NCBI GenBank assembly: GCA_031761405.1
Contig: JASEVX010000011.1
Coordinates: 64,707,217-64,771,216, forward strand
DNA: 64,000 nucleotides
Source of the DNA: Serripes groenlandicus
Lineage: Eukaryota > Mollusca > Bivalvia > Cardiida > Cardiidae
Reading direction: 5' to 3'
Below, one piece after another: positions 20,276-29,908 of the stretch. Made by a program: the position numbers and the translations under genes. Below the pieces are notes generated by a model that had not been told where the DNA came from, did no database searches, and saw nothing but the letters and a program-made list of their open reading frames with translations. Each line of letters begins with the position of its first letter. The first letter of the stretch is position 1.

Positions 20276-20350
20276 CGTTTGAAAAAAACGAGAGCTTAGT
20301 TGTCATGACCCTGGCGTCGTCGTCCGCGGTGGCCAGTACGCGGTGCTCAT
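20276..20350 (+). repeat. AGCT-hairpin element, head fragment
   Basis: CGTTTGAAAAAAACGAGAGCTTAG followed by GTCATGACCCTGGCGTCGTCGTCCGCGG matches the head of the element at 24132. Confidence 0.6.
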
Positions 20351-20555
20351 GTTTAGTGAACAGTGCAGATCCAGATCCGCTTTTGATCTACACTGGTTTA
20401 AAAAAATGTTAGTTTATCATGAAGCATTGCTCATTTAATGTCTTTTTCAGTAGCAGATTTACTTTAGATGTCAAACAGTTAAACAGTTAACAACAATATG
20501 TCGTTACCTTTGATTTTGAGATATTATTGAAGTTCAGTGATAAACTTCAGAGTAT

Positions 20556-20770
20556 TTAACCCTTTCCCACATACAACAAGTCTGCAGCAGACGACTTTGA
20601 AAACATCTTTCCAAATTATAGGGGAAAGATTAATTATTGAAAAGAGTTGAAAACATTGTGCCAAAAGGAGAAATTGCTCATGATGAGCAATTTCTTCTTT
20701 TGTCACAATGTTTTCAAAAGTCGTCTGCTGCAGAGGCATCAAAAAGCATCTGTATGAGGCTAAGGATTAA
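20556..20770. mobile_element. TTAA-MITE, intermediate-age copy
   Basis: TTAACCCTTTCCCACATACAACAAGTCTGCAGCAGACGACTTTG; hairpin GAAATTGCTCATGATGAGCAATTTC fully paired; right AAGTCGTCTGCTGCAGAGG...GAGGCTAAGGATTAA. Confidence 0.85.
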
Positions 20771-21046
20771 GCCCATATGTAATCTCTATACATATATTGT
20801 AAATATGTAATCTGTTTATATGTTATTTGTATGTCCCGTATGTCAAAGAGGTCACAAATACTTGTGATATATGCATTACATAACTCTGAGGTAGTTTGGA
20901 CATGTTGACATATATGTCATTAAGTGCATCAAAGACGAGAGTAGTTCTGTATACTTGTTACATAAAACTCCGTTCACATGGTCGAAAAACATTCAAGAAT
21001 CAGAAGTGGCACTCATTCAGATAACAGACATTGTAATTATTAGTAT
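20771..21046. other. intergenic, nothing recognised
   Basis: AT-rich, no gene. Confidence 0.4.
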
Positions 21047-21178
21047 AAACCCTTTGAAAACATCTTCACAAAATTATGGAAAACCTCTATTAAGAAGGGA
21101 AGGTTTAATTATTGAAAAGAGTTTAAATAATTGTTTACTGGTTTCCCTGGCACTGACAAATTTTGAAGCCTTGACAGT
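21047..21178. repeat. TTAA-MITE, strongly decayed
   Basis: AACCCTTTGAAAACATCTTCACAAAATTATGGAAAACC with the subterminal block deleted; GAAAAGAGTTTAAATAATTG follows as in other old copies. Confidence 0.45.
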
Positions 21179-21409
21179 ATAGACTTCTTTTAAATAAATA
21201 AATTGAAAAGGATTAATTGCGCACAGCAACCAAACATTTTCCTTTTCCCACACACTGTTTCAACTCTCAGCATCATGATGAAACAGATTTTTCCAGAAAT
21301 GTTTCCAAGCAGAGATCACCCTTCATCAAAATATATCATATCAAGTAAATTGTATTTAGAATTATGTTGATTTTATGGTGAAATACAGTCGGCAAGGAAG
21401 GGCAAGCTT

Positions 21410-21624
21410 GACCCTTTCCCACCTATAGACGCTTTCTGACACCTCTGCAGCAGAATACATATGAAAACATTGTGACAAAAGGAAAAATTGCTCATCATGA
21501 GCAACAATGTTTTCAACTCTATTCAATTATGATACTAGTTGTCATTTATAGAAATTTTCCATGTCGCTGAACACATGTTTTCAAAGTTGTCTGCTGCAGA
21601 TTTGTTGTATGTAGGAAAAGGTTA
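21410..21624. mobile_element. TTAA-MITE, old copy
   Basis: GACCCTTTCCCACCTATAGACGC...CTGCAGCAGAATAC left; AAATTGCTCATCATGAGCAAC (right arm shortened); TCAAAGTTGTCTGCTGCAGA...GTAGGAAAAGGTTA right. Confidence 0.75.
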
Positions 21625-21631
21625 TAAATAT

Positions 21632-21783
21632 AACCTTTCCAATCTCCCGTAAAATAACGAAAATAAGAACTAAGCAAACTTTTAGCAAGAGCTCATTATG
21701 AATAATTCCTTCAATTCTCACAATGTTTTCAAAAGTCTGCTGCTGTAAATGCGTCAAAATGTGTCTACATGTGTCAAAGGGTT
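21632..21783. repeat. TTAA-MITE, old, reduced
   Basis: AACCTTTCCAATCTCCCG left and AAAAGTCTGCTGCTGTAAATGCG...GTGTCAAAGGGTTA right, centre GAGCTCATTATGAATAATTCC. Confidence 0.55.
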
Positions 21784-21996
21784 ATTATGGTTTGATTATA
21801 TATGTACATAACAACAGCTAACCTGGATGACTTGTTTGCATGGTCATGTCCACTGTGGTCATAATTGAGCTGTTCTCTGGTCAAACTAATTACACCCTTT
21901 AGAGTGACTTATATTTAGTGATTTGGTCAAAGTTGTCCAGATAAGTGGACAAGATATTGGGTAAACACAGACAGTTGGATAGCACAGGGATATATA

Positions 21997-22147
21997 GGAT
22001 CCATCATGAGTTTTCTTTGGAGATCAAGATTTCTTAAATGAGTCTAGAAAAAGACGGTTATTAACCGAGCCTCTTGGCGAGGTTAATAACTCTCTTTTTC
22101 GAGACAAATTTAAGAAATCTTCTCCAAAGAAAAACGAGTGATGGATT
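21997..22147. mobile_element. long palindromic element
   Basis: Left arm GGATCCATCATGAGTTTTC, TTTGGAGATCAAGATTTC, TAGAAAAAGACGG, TTATTAACC; right arm GGTTAATAACTC, TCTTTTTCGAGAC, AAATTTAAGAAATCTTC, TCCAAAGAAAAACGAGTGATGG. The loop is GAGCCTCTTGGCGA. Single copy in this window. Confidence 0.75.
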
Positions 22148-22533
22148 CTTTTTATCACCTAAACAGTGTGTTTTAATGAAAAATATTGACAACATCAAAA
22201 CAAAGACCGAATAACATATTCTTCATAAGAACTTGTGATTCACCGCATAAAAAAGTAGTCCTCATCATTTTTCAATAAGAAGAAAAAAAACAACAATGTT
22301 TTAAACAATTAAGACTCGTTATTTATTCAAAATAACGTATTATTGCATTTTTCAATGTGTAAAATTTAACAACTTAACAATAAACATAATAAAGATAAAG
22401 GTCAAAATGACGTCATCAGTAGTCGCGTGTATGACATGTTTTTGTTATCACACGTGTATGATAACGTTGTTCCGTGATTTGTTCTCAACTTGAAAATAAG
22501 GGTATTTATATGATAAATTATATTTCATCCATT
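22148..22533. other. intergenic with near-palindromic E-box
   Basis: GTTATCACACGTGTATGATAAC (22443-22464) is nearly self-complementary around CACGTG. Otherwise AT-rich with no gene. Confidence 0.4.
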
Positions 22534-22603
22534 AAACCATTTCTCACGCACAGACACTTATGGACACCTCTGCAGGAGAATGCTTTTGAAAATATTGTTG
22601 CAA
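22534..22603. repeat. old TTAA-MITE, left part of nested pair
   Basis: AAACCATTTCTCACGCACAGACAC...CTGCAGGAGAATGC...AATATTGTTGCAA, split by the young copy at 22604 and resumed at 22834. Confidence 0.7.
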
Positions 22604-22833
22604 TTAACCCTTTCCCTCATACGACAATTCTGCAGCAGACGACTTTGAACATATTTTGTCAAAACATAGAAAATCTCTATAATTGAATGGATAACCTATG
22701 ACTAAAAGTGGAAAACATTGTGGCAAAAGGAGAAATTGCACGTTTTGTGCAATTTCTTCTTTTGTCACTATGTTTTCAAAAAGCCATCTGCTACAGAGGC
22801 GTCAGAAAGCGTCTATATGAGGGAAAGGGTTAA
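22604..22833 (+). mobile_element. TTAA-MITE, young, full length, nested in an older copy
   Basis: Exactly 230 bp TTAA to TTAA. Hairpin GCACGTTTTGTGC fully paired. Left flank GTTGCAA and right flank AGAAGAAATTGCTCACAATG rejoin into the centre of an older MITE when one TTAA is removed, which identifies TTAA as the target duplication. Confidence 0.95.
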
Positions 22834-22940
22834 AGAAGAAATTGCTCACAATGAAAACAACTTGCTCTAAAAAGCAGAAATTGCTTGTTTTGAGCAATTT
22901 CTCCTTTTTCCAAAATACTTTTGAAGATGTTTTAGTGCAG
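22834..22940. repeat. old TTAA-MITE, right part of nested pair
   Basis: AGAAGAAATTGCTCACAATG then a second hairpin AAATTGCTTGTTTTGAGCAATTTCTCC; the terminus has decayed. Confidence 0.6.
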
Positions 22941-23129
22941 GAACCTAAAAATTGTCAGTGTATAAGCACTATCTCCGTTATGAATTACCTAGAATGTTTA
23001 GGTATTTAGGCATAAAAAGGAATAAAAAAATTGTACCTATTGTGGAAATCTTTGAAGTATATTCATTAACCTGCAAATTGTTATAAGTTAGCTTACCCTC
23101 TGTTTTTCTATACATTAATATTATTACAT

Positions 23130-23358
23130 GATCCTTTCAAACATACAATAAATATGCAGCAGACGACTTGAAAAACATCGAGGCAAAAATATGGAAAATC
23201 TCAATTAAATTGTTTGTATAAATAAATGAAACGAGTTGAAAATATTGTGACGAAAAGAAAAATTACTCATGATGAGCAATTTTTCTTTTACCACAATGTT
23301 TTCAAAAGTCATCTACTGAGGATGTGTCAAAATGCGTCTGCAAGCAGGAAAAGGATAA
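23130..23358. mobile_element. TTAA-MITE, old copy
   Basis: GATCCTTTCAAACATACAATAAATATGCAGCAGACG left; AAATTACTCATGATGAGCAATTTTTC centre; AAAAGTCATCTACTGAGG...GCGTCTGCAAGCAGG right. Confidence 0.7.
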
Positions 23359-23774
23359 TGGAAGTATTACACTTAATTCTTGCTTTCTGATATGGATTTT
23401 TTATGTAAAATCTATTGAATGCCTTTCACAACGAAACGAAACGTCACTGCCACAAGGCAAAGGTGACAACAAATATGTCAATTAAAAGTAAACACTTGAT
23501 ATTTTTTTACCCTCGGCTCTGCACGATGAAAGACTTATACATTAACAATGATTGCTGATATCAAAAATGATTTCTTGATTCATTTCTATTTTCTCTGAAT
23601 TCAATAATGGCTTTGATGTTCAAATGATCCTTTGAAACATTCTGAAATGTGTTCTTTGGACTCAATTGGAGCCAAATTGAATTTTCTGAATCGATCAATT
23701 TAACTGGATATTCTTGTATTTAGACTCTTCCAAAAGGGCGTCATCTGGGGGAAAAGAATGGATATCAACCCAGC
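23359..23774. other. intergenic, nothing recognised
   Basis: No gene or clear repeat; AAAAGGGCGTCATCTGGGGG near 23731 may be a decayed MITE right end. Confidence 0.4.
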
Positions 23775-23970
23775 TATCTCTCACAGAATAAATCTACAAC
23801 AGAGAACTTTGAAAACATCTTGGCCCCGGGAACAATATGGAAAATTTCTATGAATGATTAGGTATAATTTAAGAATAAATTATGTATCATCGAGTGAAAT
23901 GTTTTGAGCAATTTAATTGTTCTTTTCCATTAAATGGTAAATAAGTTAATGTCTGCTGCAGACATGGTTG
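23775..23970. repeat. TTAA-MITE, strongly decayed
   Basis: ACAGAATAAATCTACAACAGAGAACTTTGAAAACATC and GTTAATGTCTGCTGCAGACATGG are the surviving blocks. Confidence 0.45.
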
Positions 23971-23993
23971 TTCTTGCTCCCCTGCGCTTTTAG

Positions 23994-24131
23994 TAATACC
24001 TTTCTCACATACAACAAATCTCACTGTAGCAGACGACTTCGAAAGCATATAGACAAAAACATGGGAGATTATTAATTATTAAAAAGAGTTGAAACCATCA
24101 ATGTGGAAATTGCTCATTATATGAGCAATTT
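23994..24131. repeat. TTAA-MITE, old, 3' truncated
   Basis: AATACCTTTCTCACATACAAC...GTAGCAGACGACTTCG; centre GAAATTGCTCATTATATGAGCAATTTTT ends at the AGCT element. Confidence 0.65.
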
Positions 24132-24325
24132 TTAGCTCGACTTTTGAAAAAACGAGAGCTATTGTCATGACCCTGGCGTCGTCCGCGGCGTGGTCGTCCG
24201 GTTAAGGTTTTTTGTTCAGCTCAGTTATTTTTTTCTGTTTTCTCCCTATCAGTCGAGTGTCTGTGCTGTATGCGGTGCTCTTGTTCCTTTTAGTCACAGC
24301 TTGCAGCTAGTCTGTTTTCAATTAG
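24132..24325 (+). mobile_element. AGCT-hairpin element, head
   Basis: Starts with a hairpin AGCTCGACTTTTGAAAAAACGAGAGCT, then GTCATGACCCTGGCGTCGTCCGCGGCG and a CAGTCGAGTGTCTGTGCTG body. The same head type occurs at 20276 and 38650. At 38650 it precedes a 163-bp tandem array, so this may be the 5' end of the same kind of element. Confidence 0.6.
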
Positions 24326-24366
24326 TTGTTTGTAAACTTGTGTATGTATGAAAGAGTTAAATCAAA

Positions 24367-24565
24367 GTACAGTCAGACTTGTGTTAGCGGTCACCTCTGT
24401 TAAGCAATTCCCTATCTTTATAGCAACCACACTTTCAATTTTCCATTAACTCATTTTCTGCATAAATGATTCTGTAATTTAAAGACCACTTGTGAACAAA
24501 GACCAGATTGTTTCTCTTCCCATGGATGGTCTTTAAACACAGGTTATAACAGACCATGTTGATTC
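24367..24565. repeat. GGTCACCTCTGTTAAGC-type repeat
   Basis: GTACAGTCAGACTTGTGTTAGCGGTCACC at the left and GGTCTTTAAACACAGGTTATAAC at the right face each other as imperfect inverted ends. Similar AAGCGGTCACC repeats are common in marine invertebrates; that link is from general knowledge. Confidence 0.5.
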
Positions 24566-25015
24566 CTCATCTTTTGTAACCAAACATGGCTTGCAGCCCC
24601 GGCTTTCATAGGCTTTGAGAAAAAATTATTATTTCTAGAAAACTCGGAAGTATATTTTAAATATTTTGTTCAAAAGCATGTGTTTTTATAGCGATTTCTC
24701 ATCTTCTCTTAAGTAATTATAGTCATCAAAAGTCTGTATGATGTAAATATTATATAGATATTCTAATGCCCCAAAGTCTACAATATTGTACACAGGTATT
24801 TTAATGGCAAAGACTATAATATTGAATGCAGAAGGTTGAAAATATTTTAATAATTCTATGCTTTATTAGCCTTGCATGACAAACAACAGGTGATAGCATC
24901 TGAAATATTTATGAATTTCATGGTCTTGTGACTTAAATATAGGAGTTGGCCGGTATGCATAAAGGATCGCAATAGTATCCAGAGTCAAAACCATGGACTT
25001 TTTTGTGTGTATTTT
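24566..25015. other. intergenic, nothing recognised
   Basis: AT-rich, no gene. Confidence 0.45.
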
Positions 25016-25017
25016 AC

Positions 25018-25185
25018 ACAGAGCTCTAGATTATAAGGGGCATTTTTCATGTTCTAAAATCCTTATTTTACATTTAAACACAATGTTGTTGGTACTCAAA
25101 TGAATCGTCTCAGTAAGAGGATTCTTTTTACAACACCCAACAGTATGGTTTTGTTGAGTTATAAAAGAGATATTGTGGGAAAAAG
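25018..25185 (-). mobile_element. PAL palindromic MITE, copy 4
   Basis: Reverse orientation: AGAGCTCTAGATTATAAGGGGC...GTTCTAAAATCCTTATTTTAC, then the palindrome (25076-25151) with about eight unpaired positions, then GAGTTATAAAAGAGATATTGTGGGAAAAAG. Confidence 0.75.
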
Positions 25186-25189
25186 ACCA

Positions 25190-25438
25190 GTTTACTTCTC
25201 CTTTTAGTGTGGCAAAAGAAAACGTTGCTCAGCGCTCGCAGCCTACCACTCTCTGGGCGTTTTTTCCCCCCCTTTTTTTTCCTCCAAGTTACCTCTAAGT
25301 GATAGGGGACAAAAGGCTCCCTGGAAGAGAAATGCTGTTTTAATATCATTTTCACTATTATACTTTCATTTCTTTCATTTATAGAGATTATCCTTATTTT
25401 TACCACAAAAGTATTTCAAAGTCGCTGCTGCAAAATTT
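25190..25438. repeat. TTAA-MITE, old, interrupted on the right
   Basis: CTTTTAGTGTGGCAAAAGAAAACGTTGCTCAGC and, further right, TCATTTATAGAGATTATCC...TTCAAAGTCGCTGCTGCAAAATTTT. Its terminus continues at 25691 after the inverted-end element. Confidence 0.55.
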
Positions 25439-25690
25439 TCGAGGGCTTGGCGTGAAACAGTTGTAACTTAAAAACCTATTTTGAAAACCCTGGTTTAGGG
25501 GCAATTTTGACCCTTTTATAAACAATGCAAATTTAGGTGCCATATTGCTCAGAACGAGCAATGGCACCTAAATTTCCATTGTTTACCAAGAAAAATGATT
25601 TAACGCTTATAAAGACTTTATGGCGAGGTGATTAACCTTGGTAAAAAATTACCAATTTTAGTTACAACCGTTTCACGCCAAGCCCTCGAG
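25439..25690. mobile_element. inverted-end element inserted in a MITE
   Basis: Ends are ~28-bp inverted repeats (TCGAGGGCTTGGCGTGAAAC / GTTTCACGCCAAGCCCTCGA, continuing AGTTGTAACT / AGTTACAAC). The middle holds a second hairpin: AATTTAGGTGCCATATTGCTC, then AGAAC, then GAGCAATGGCACCTAAATTT. No coding capacity. Not seen elsewhere in the window. Confidence 0.8.
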
Positions 25691-25716
25691 ATCATGTCTA
25701 TGAGAGAAAGAGTTAA
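25691..25716. repeat. TTAA-MITE right terminus
   Basis: ATCATGTCTATGAGAGAAAGAGTTAA completes the MITE broken at 25438. Confidence 0.55.
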
Positions 25717-26398
25717 AGGCTGTCACCAGAACTACCTGTATGTGGTACTTAGTATTGCATTCAAGATCTTGGCTGTAAAGGCTTGAAGCTGCAGGCTCAT
25801 CTGGGTATGTTGTAATTATCATAACAACTAGACACTTTCTGCTTGACAATTGTCTCATAATTGTTGGATTGGGAGGAAAAGCCATGATGGAGTCTACGCT
25901 AAAATAATATTGTGGTCACATATTATTAAACTTGTGAACAAATTGTAAATAACAATTTATCATACAAATATTAAATTCATTTTAATAGCATGACTCAAAA
26001 TAGTAAATGGTGAATTTCAAAATGGCTTTCCTTTCCTTAATGCATAATTAATGTATGGCGTAACATTTTGTGCAAATTTAGAGTATAAGTAAAAAAGATC
26101 CATTTGGCGCTTAAAAATGCAGAAATAACTTAAAGATTTACGTAAAATAGTAAGTTTTACAATTTACACATTTTTGTGTACATGCATTTTCTATATATGT
26201 AATTTGCATAATTAGAAAAATATTTGGATAATATTCTACTAAATAGGCTTTTAAGGGTACTTTGATGACGCTAAAAGGATTATTAAATTTACATGATTTA
26301 TGATCTATGAAGAAATCATTTTAGTTTGGAAATTAAAATATCTTCGACGCTTATCTTCATGCATGATTTCTGCAAGTTTGCAATATTTTGAATTGTTG
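25717..26398. other. intergenic, nothing recognised
   Basis: AT-rich, no gene or clear repeat. Confidence 0.5.
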
Positions 26399-26399
26399 T

Positions 26400-26495
26400 T
26401 CACCCTTTCCCACATACAACAAAACTGTAGCAAATCACTTTGAAAACATCTTGACATCCTAACATATCTATGGAAAATTATTAGTAACTAGCTGT
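26400..26495. repeat. TTAA-MITE left fragment
   Basis: CACCCTTTCCCACATACAACAAAACTGTAGCAAATCACTTTG...; interrupted by or fused to the copy at 26496. Confidence 0.6.
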
Positions 26496-26725
26496 TTAAC
26501 GCTTTTGCACAGAAAATTTGCAGCAGACGACTTTGAAAACATCTGAAAAATAGTATTGAATTTAAAATCTCCCTAAATGAAGACATACTTATTTAATAGA
26601 ATTGAAAAAATTGTGTCAAAATGAGAATTTCCTTGTTTTGAGCAATTTATTGTCACAAAGTTTTCAAAAGTCGTCTGCTGCAGATCTCAGGCGCCTGAAA
26701 GCGTCTATATGTGGGAAAGGGTTAA
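26496..26725. mobile_element. TTAA-MITE, old copy, 230 bp
   Basis: TTAACGCTTTTGCACAGAAAATTTGCAGCAGACGACTTTG left; right AAAAGTCGTCTGCTGCAGATC...GCGTCTATATGTGGGAAAGGGTTAA. Hairpin right arm TTGAGCAATTT is shortened. Confidence 0.8.
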
Positions 26726-26804
26726 ATGATAAGATATTTCGGAACAAACATGTTTGAACATAATAAATGGAAAGAAATAATCAAGTTTTAATGTCAATTT
26801 TCCT

Positions 26805-27003
26805 TAAACCTTTCCCACATACAACAAATCTGCTGCAGACAACTTTGATAACACCTCGATAAAAATTGGGAAAATCTCTCTAAAAAAAAGTATAATTATT
26901 GAACTCATTATATATGAGCAATTTCTCCATTAATTTTGTCACAGCATTTTCAATAGTAGTCTGCTTCAGATGTGTTGGAATGCGTCTACAAGTGTGAAAA
27001 AGG
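26805..27003. mobile_element. TTAA-MITE, old copy
   Basis: TTAAACCTTTCCCACATACAACAAATCTGCTGCAGACAAC left; GTAGTCTGCTTCAGATGTG...GCGTCTACAAGTGTG right. Confidence 0.7.
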
Positions 27004-27218
27004 CATCTTGGTTTTCTGTATCAGGGAAAGGATTATTGCATGATGGCTGCTGATAATATGTTTGATATGCAGTATTCTACATTATCTAAATTGACTCTGT
27101 TGGTAGGGCCAGACATGAATGGGAAAACATTAATAGCCCTATTACATGAAAGACTTGCATCATTATTTTTAACATTACTGTATAATTAAGCAGTTTACCT
27201 GATATACCGGTAATAGGA

Positions 27219-27282
27219 ACGCCATGGCTGAGTGGTTAGCTTTGGAGATTTGAAACCAGGCATCCTGAGTTTGATCCCAAAT
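27219..27282 (+). mobile_element. SINE type A, 5' part of an interrupted copy
   Basis: AACGCCATGGCTGAGTGGTTAGC...GGCATCCTGAGTTTGATCCC is the tRNA-like head of a decayed copy, broken by the minus-strand SINE at 27295 and resumed at 27533. Confidence 0.75.
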
Positions 27283-27294
27283 CTTGGTGGTCAT

Positions 27295-27520
27295 TTATTT
27301 ATTTATTGGGGTTTTATGCCGTTTTCAACATTATTTCAGTTATATCATGGTGACAGTTCACTTATTCATGATCCCTGGGTAAACAAACCAGTACTAGGCT
27401 AGAAAATGTGCCTTGCCAAAGGGCACTCCACCATGACCGTAGTGCCGCGACTTGCGATCGAACCCGGGACACCCAGTTTCGAAATCCCCGACGCTAACCA
27501 CTCGACCACAGCGGTTTCCT
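27295..27520 (-). mobile_element. SINE type A, full length, nested, 12-bp target duplication
   Basis: On the minus strand it runs AAACCGCTGTGGTCGAGTGG, ...GTCGGGGATTTCGAAAC..., GGGTTCGATCGCAAGTCGCGG, ...CTCCACCATGACC complement..., to GTTGAAAACGGCATAAAACCCCAATAAATAAATAAA. It is flanked by CTTGGTGGTCAT at 27283-27294 and 27521-27532, an exact 12-bp direct repeat typical of LINE-mobilised SINEs. Confidence 0.9.
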
Positions 27521-27532
27521 CTTGGTGGTCAT

Positions 27533-27665
27533 GGTAGAGTGCCCTTGTGCAAGGCACATTTCCTAGCCTAGTACTGGTTTGTTTACCCAGAGATCATTAA
27601 TAAATGATCTTTCACTTTGATATAACTGAAATAATGTTGAAAACAGCTTAAAACACCTGTCCAGT
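27533..27665 (+). mobile_element. SINE type A, 3' part of the interrupted copy
   Basis: GGTAGAGTGCCCTTGTGCAAGG...CTGGTTTGTTTACCCAGAGATC...CTGAAATAATGTTGAAAACAGC continues the copy starting at 27219. Confidence 0.8.
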
Positions 27666-28003
27666 AAAACAAAATCTGATGTTATATTGTGTAAGAGATG
27701 TCTTCCTTGAAATTAACAGATAAATTAATAAATGTTATTTCTTAGATATTAATTATTTATTTGATGCCAAACTGGAAACATGGTTGAAAAAGGAGAAAGT
27801 GTTCAATATGAGTTAATAGATCTCCTTTGCATTTGATATTTTCGAAAGTTATCTTAACTGCGCAGGTGTCAAACATCCTCTGGGTTAGGGGAAAGGTCCT
27901 TAGGTTGTTTGGGCATTTCAATGTTTGACCCGGGTTCTAATTTGTGGACTTTTGTTTCCGCTGTGATATATTTAACTGAAATACTGCTGCATGGTTAAAT
28001 TGG

Positions 28004-28239
28004 CTAAACCCTTTCCATCATATAGATGCTTTCTGACGCCTCGAGCTGCAGCAGACAGCTTTTTTGAAAACATAGTGACAAAAGAAGAAATTGCTCAAAA
28101 CGAGCAATTTCTCCTTTTGCCATAATGTTTTCCACTTGTAGTCATAGGTTATCCATTCAATTATAGAGATTTTCTATTTTTCGACAAAATGTGTTCAAAG
28201 TCGTCTGCTGCAGAATTGTTGTATGACGGAAAGGGTTAA
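28004..28239 (-). mobile_element. TTAA-MITE, young, full length
   Basis: TAAACCCTTTCCATCATATAGATGC...hairpin GCTCAAAACGAGC fully paired...GTCGTCTGCTGCAGAATTGTTG...ACGGAAAGGGTTAA. A CGAGCTGCAGCAG insertion lengthens the left subterminal block. Confidence 0.9.
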
Positions 28240-28254
28240 AACACAATTCAATCA

Positions 28255-28298
28255 ATCAACATCATTTTCTGCAGATTTGTTGAAAGTGGGAAAGGGTT
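28255..28298. repeat. TTAA-MITE right-end fragment
   Basis: TTTTCTGCAGATTTGTTGAAAGTGGGAAAGGGTTA. Confidence 0.55.
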
Positions 28299-28366
28299 AT
28301 AATTGCACACAGCAGCTGATTGATACCGGATCACATCGAGTAAAAGGCCTTTGTAAGAACATGTTG

Positions 28367-28430
28367 TGGGCTTCATGCAATACGGTTGTAACTATATATA
28401 TGTTGCTTCATGCAATACGGCTGTAACTAT
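28367..28430. repeat. short direct duplication
   Basis: GCTTCATGCAATACGGTTGTAACTAT is repeated as GCTTCATGCAATACGGCTGTAACTAT with an intervening TATATATGTT. Confidence 0.8.
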
Positions 28431-28713
28431 ACAATTATATCTTGTCACAAGACCACGGTTCAATATTTGATTTTATTTAATTGAAATTCAATCTTAAATA
28501 TATTGGAAATGGGCGTTACTAAACTCATGGTCCACTATAAGCGTGACCTTCACCTTGTGTTTATGGTTGGCTGTTCAAACTTGAGTTTAATAATCCTTCA
28601 ATTCAGTCAAGACTTGAATTTGAAGTATTAAATTTTCATTTTTAGAATTTTTTTTTTTTTTCCAAATAATATGTAACAAGTTTTTAAAGCAGGCTCAGCA
28701 GCACTGAAACATC

Positions 28714-28969
28714 ATATGACCAAGTCATTGCATGAGAAAAGGTTCAAGTTGGCATTTCTGAACAGTGTTGGTTCTACCCTGTCACTGACAGCAGCATCTG
28801 CCAAGCCTTATCAGAATCTACACAAGTTGGCAGAATCTTCTAACAAGCTTATGCAAGTTATATGTGAACAGTGTAGATCTTCATCAGACTTTGTTTATGA
28901 ACACAACTGATCTGGATCTTTATTGATCACAAAAGCCAACCTCTACCTTTTCTAATACATTGACTCATA
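28714..28969. mobile_element. GTGCATGAG-ended MITE, copy 2
   Basis: Left ATGACCAAGTCATTGCATGAGAAAAGG...CAAGTTGGC; right AAAGCCAACCTCTACCTTTTC...ATTGACTCATAT. Interior TTCTGAACAGTG and GTGAACAGTGTAGATC as in the 33701 copy. Confidence 0.65.
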
Positions 28970-28977
28970 TCATGTAC

Positions 28978-29047
28978 GACAGACAACCATCCTCGGTACC
29001 CAGGCTATTCATAAAATATATTGGGTACCACGGGGTGGACAGACAAC
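28978..29047. mobile_element. 50-bp palindromic insertion with 10-bp target duplication
   Basis: GACAGACAAC at 28978-28987 and again at 29038-29047 brackets a 50-bp foldback with arms CATCCTCGGTACCCA and TGGGTACCACGGGGTG. No larger element is visible. Confidence 0.6.
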
Positions 29048-29246
29048 TAGATTGCAGAAGAATAAAGGTAATGATTAGACCATCACTACTGTCACCATGC
29101 AGCGTGTTTGTGTTGCCATAGAAAGATAAAGAACCGAGTCCCTAGGATGATACTGTAGTACCGTAGCTCCAAGCCAAAGCATCTTAACTTGTCAGTAACA
29201 GTCTTGTTATCAGGCATGGTTACTACGTTTTACCATAAAGCCATTA

Positions 29247-29486
29247 TTAAAACCATTCCCATTTGTAGACACATTTTGACGCATCTAAAGCAGACGACTT
29301 TTGAAAAACATTGTGGCAAAGGAGAAATTGCTCATAAGGAGCAATTTCTCCTAGTGCTGCGACGGTGACATTGTTTGCAACACTTTTCAATAATTAAACT
29401 TTCCTTTATAGATTATTATCCATATTTTTTCCTAGATATTTTCAAAGTTGTCTGCTGCTGATTTGTTGCATGCGGGAAAGGGTTAG
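29247..29486. mobile_element. TTAA-MITE, old copy
   Basis: TTAAAACCATTCCCATTTGTAGACAC...CTAAAGCAGACGAC left; GAAATTGCTCATAAGGAGCAATTTCTCC centre; CAAAGTTGTCTGCTGCTGATTTG...CGGGAAAGGGTTAG right. Confidence 0.75.
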
Positions 29487-29717
29487 AACTTTACTGTTCT
29501 CTGTAATAGCTGGTTTGTTTGAACAGCAATGTTTGAACTATTACACTGTTTAAACGAAAATGGCGGTGCATTCATATAATGATAAAACTTATCAGTATTC
29601 TGTTTGATATGATATTTTATTTTCACTTGGATTTGATTTAACTAGATAATTAGAAAATCATTTCAATACAAGTTGTTGTTGTCTTCAGTATGGCTATGGG
29701 TAATGATTTTACTAACT

Positions 29718-29908
29718 AATCCCTTTACCACATTCAACAAATCTGCAGTAATACCCCAAGAAAATAAATTGGAAAATCTGTATTAAGAAAAGTTTAATTA
29801 TTGAAATATGTTGGAAATATTGTTTCAAAAGGTGAAATTATTCCAAAGTTGTCAAGGCTGCAGATGTGCCAAATTGTGTCTGCATAAATGTCGGACAGAT
29901 TTAGAATA
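29718..29908. repeat. TTAA-MITE, old, reduced
   Basis: AATCCCTTTACCACATTCAACAAATCTGCAGTAATACC left; CAAAGTTGTCAAGGCTGCAGATGTG...GTGTCTGCATAAATG right. Confidence 0.55.
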
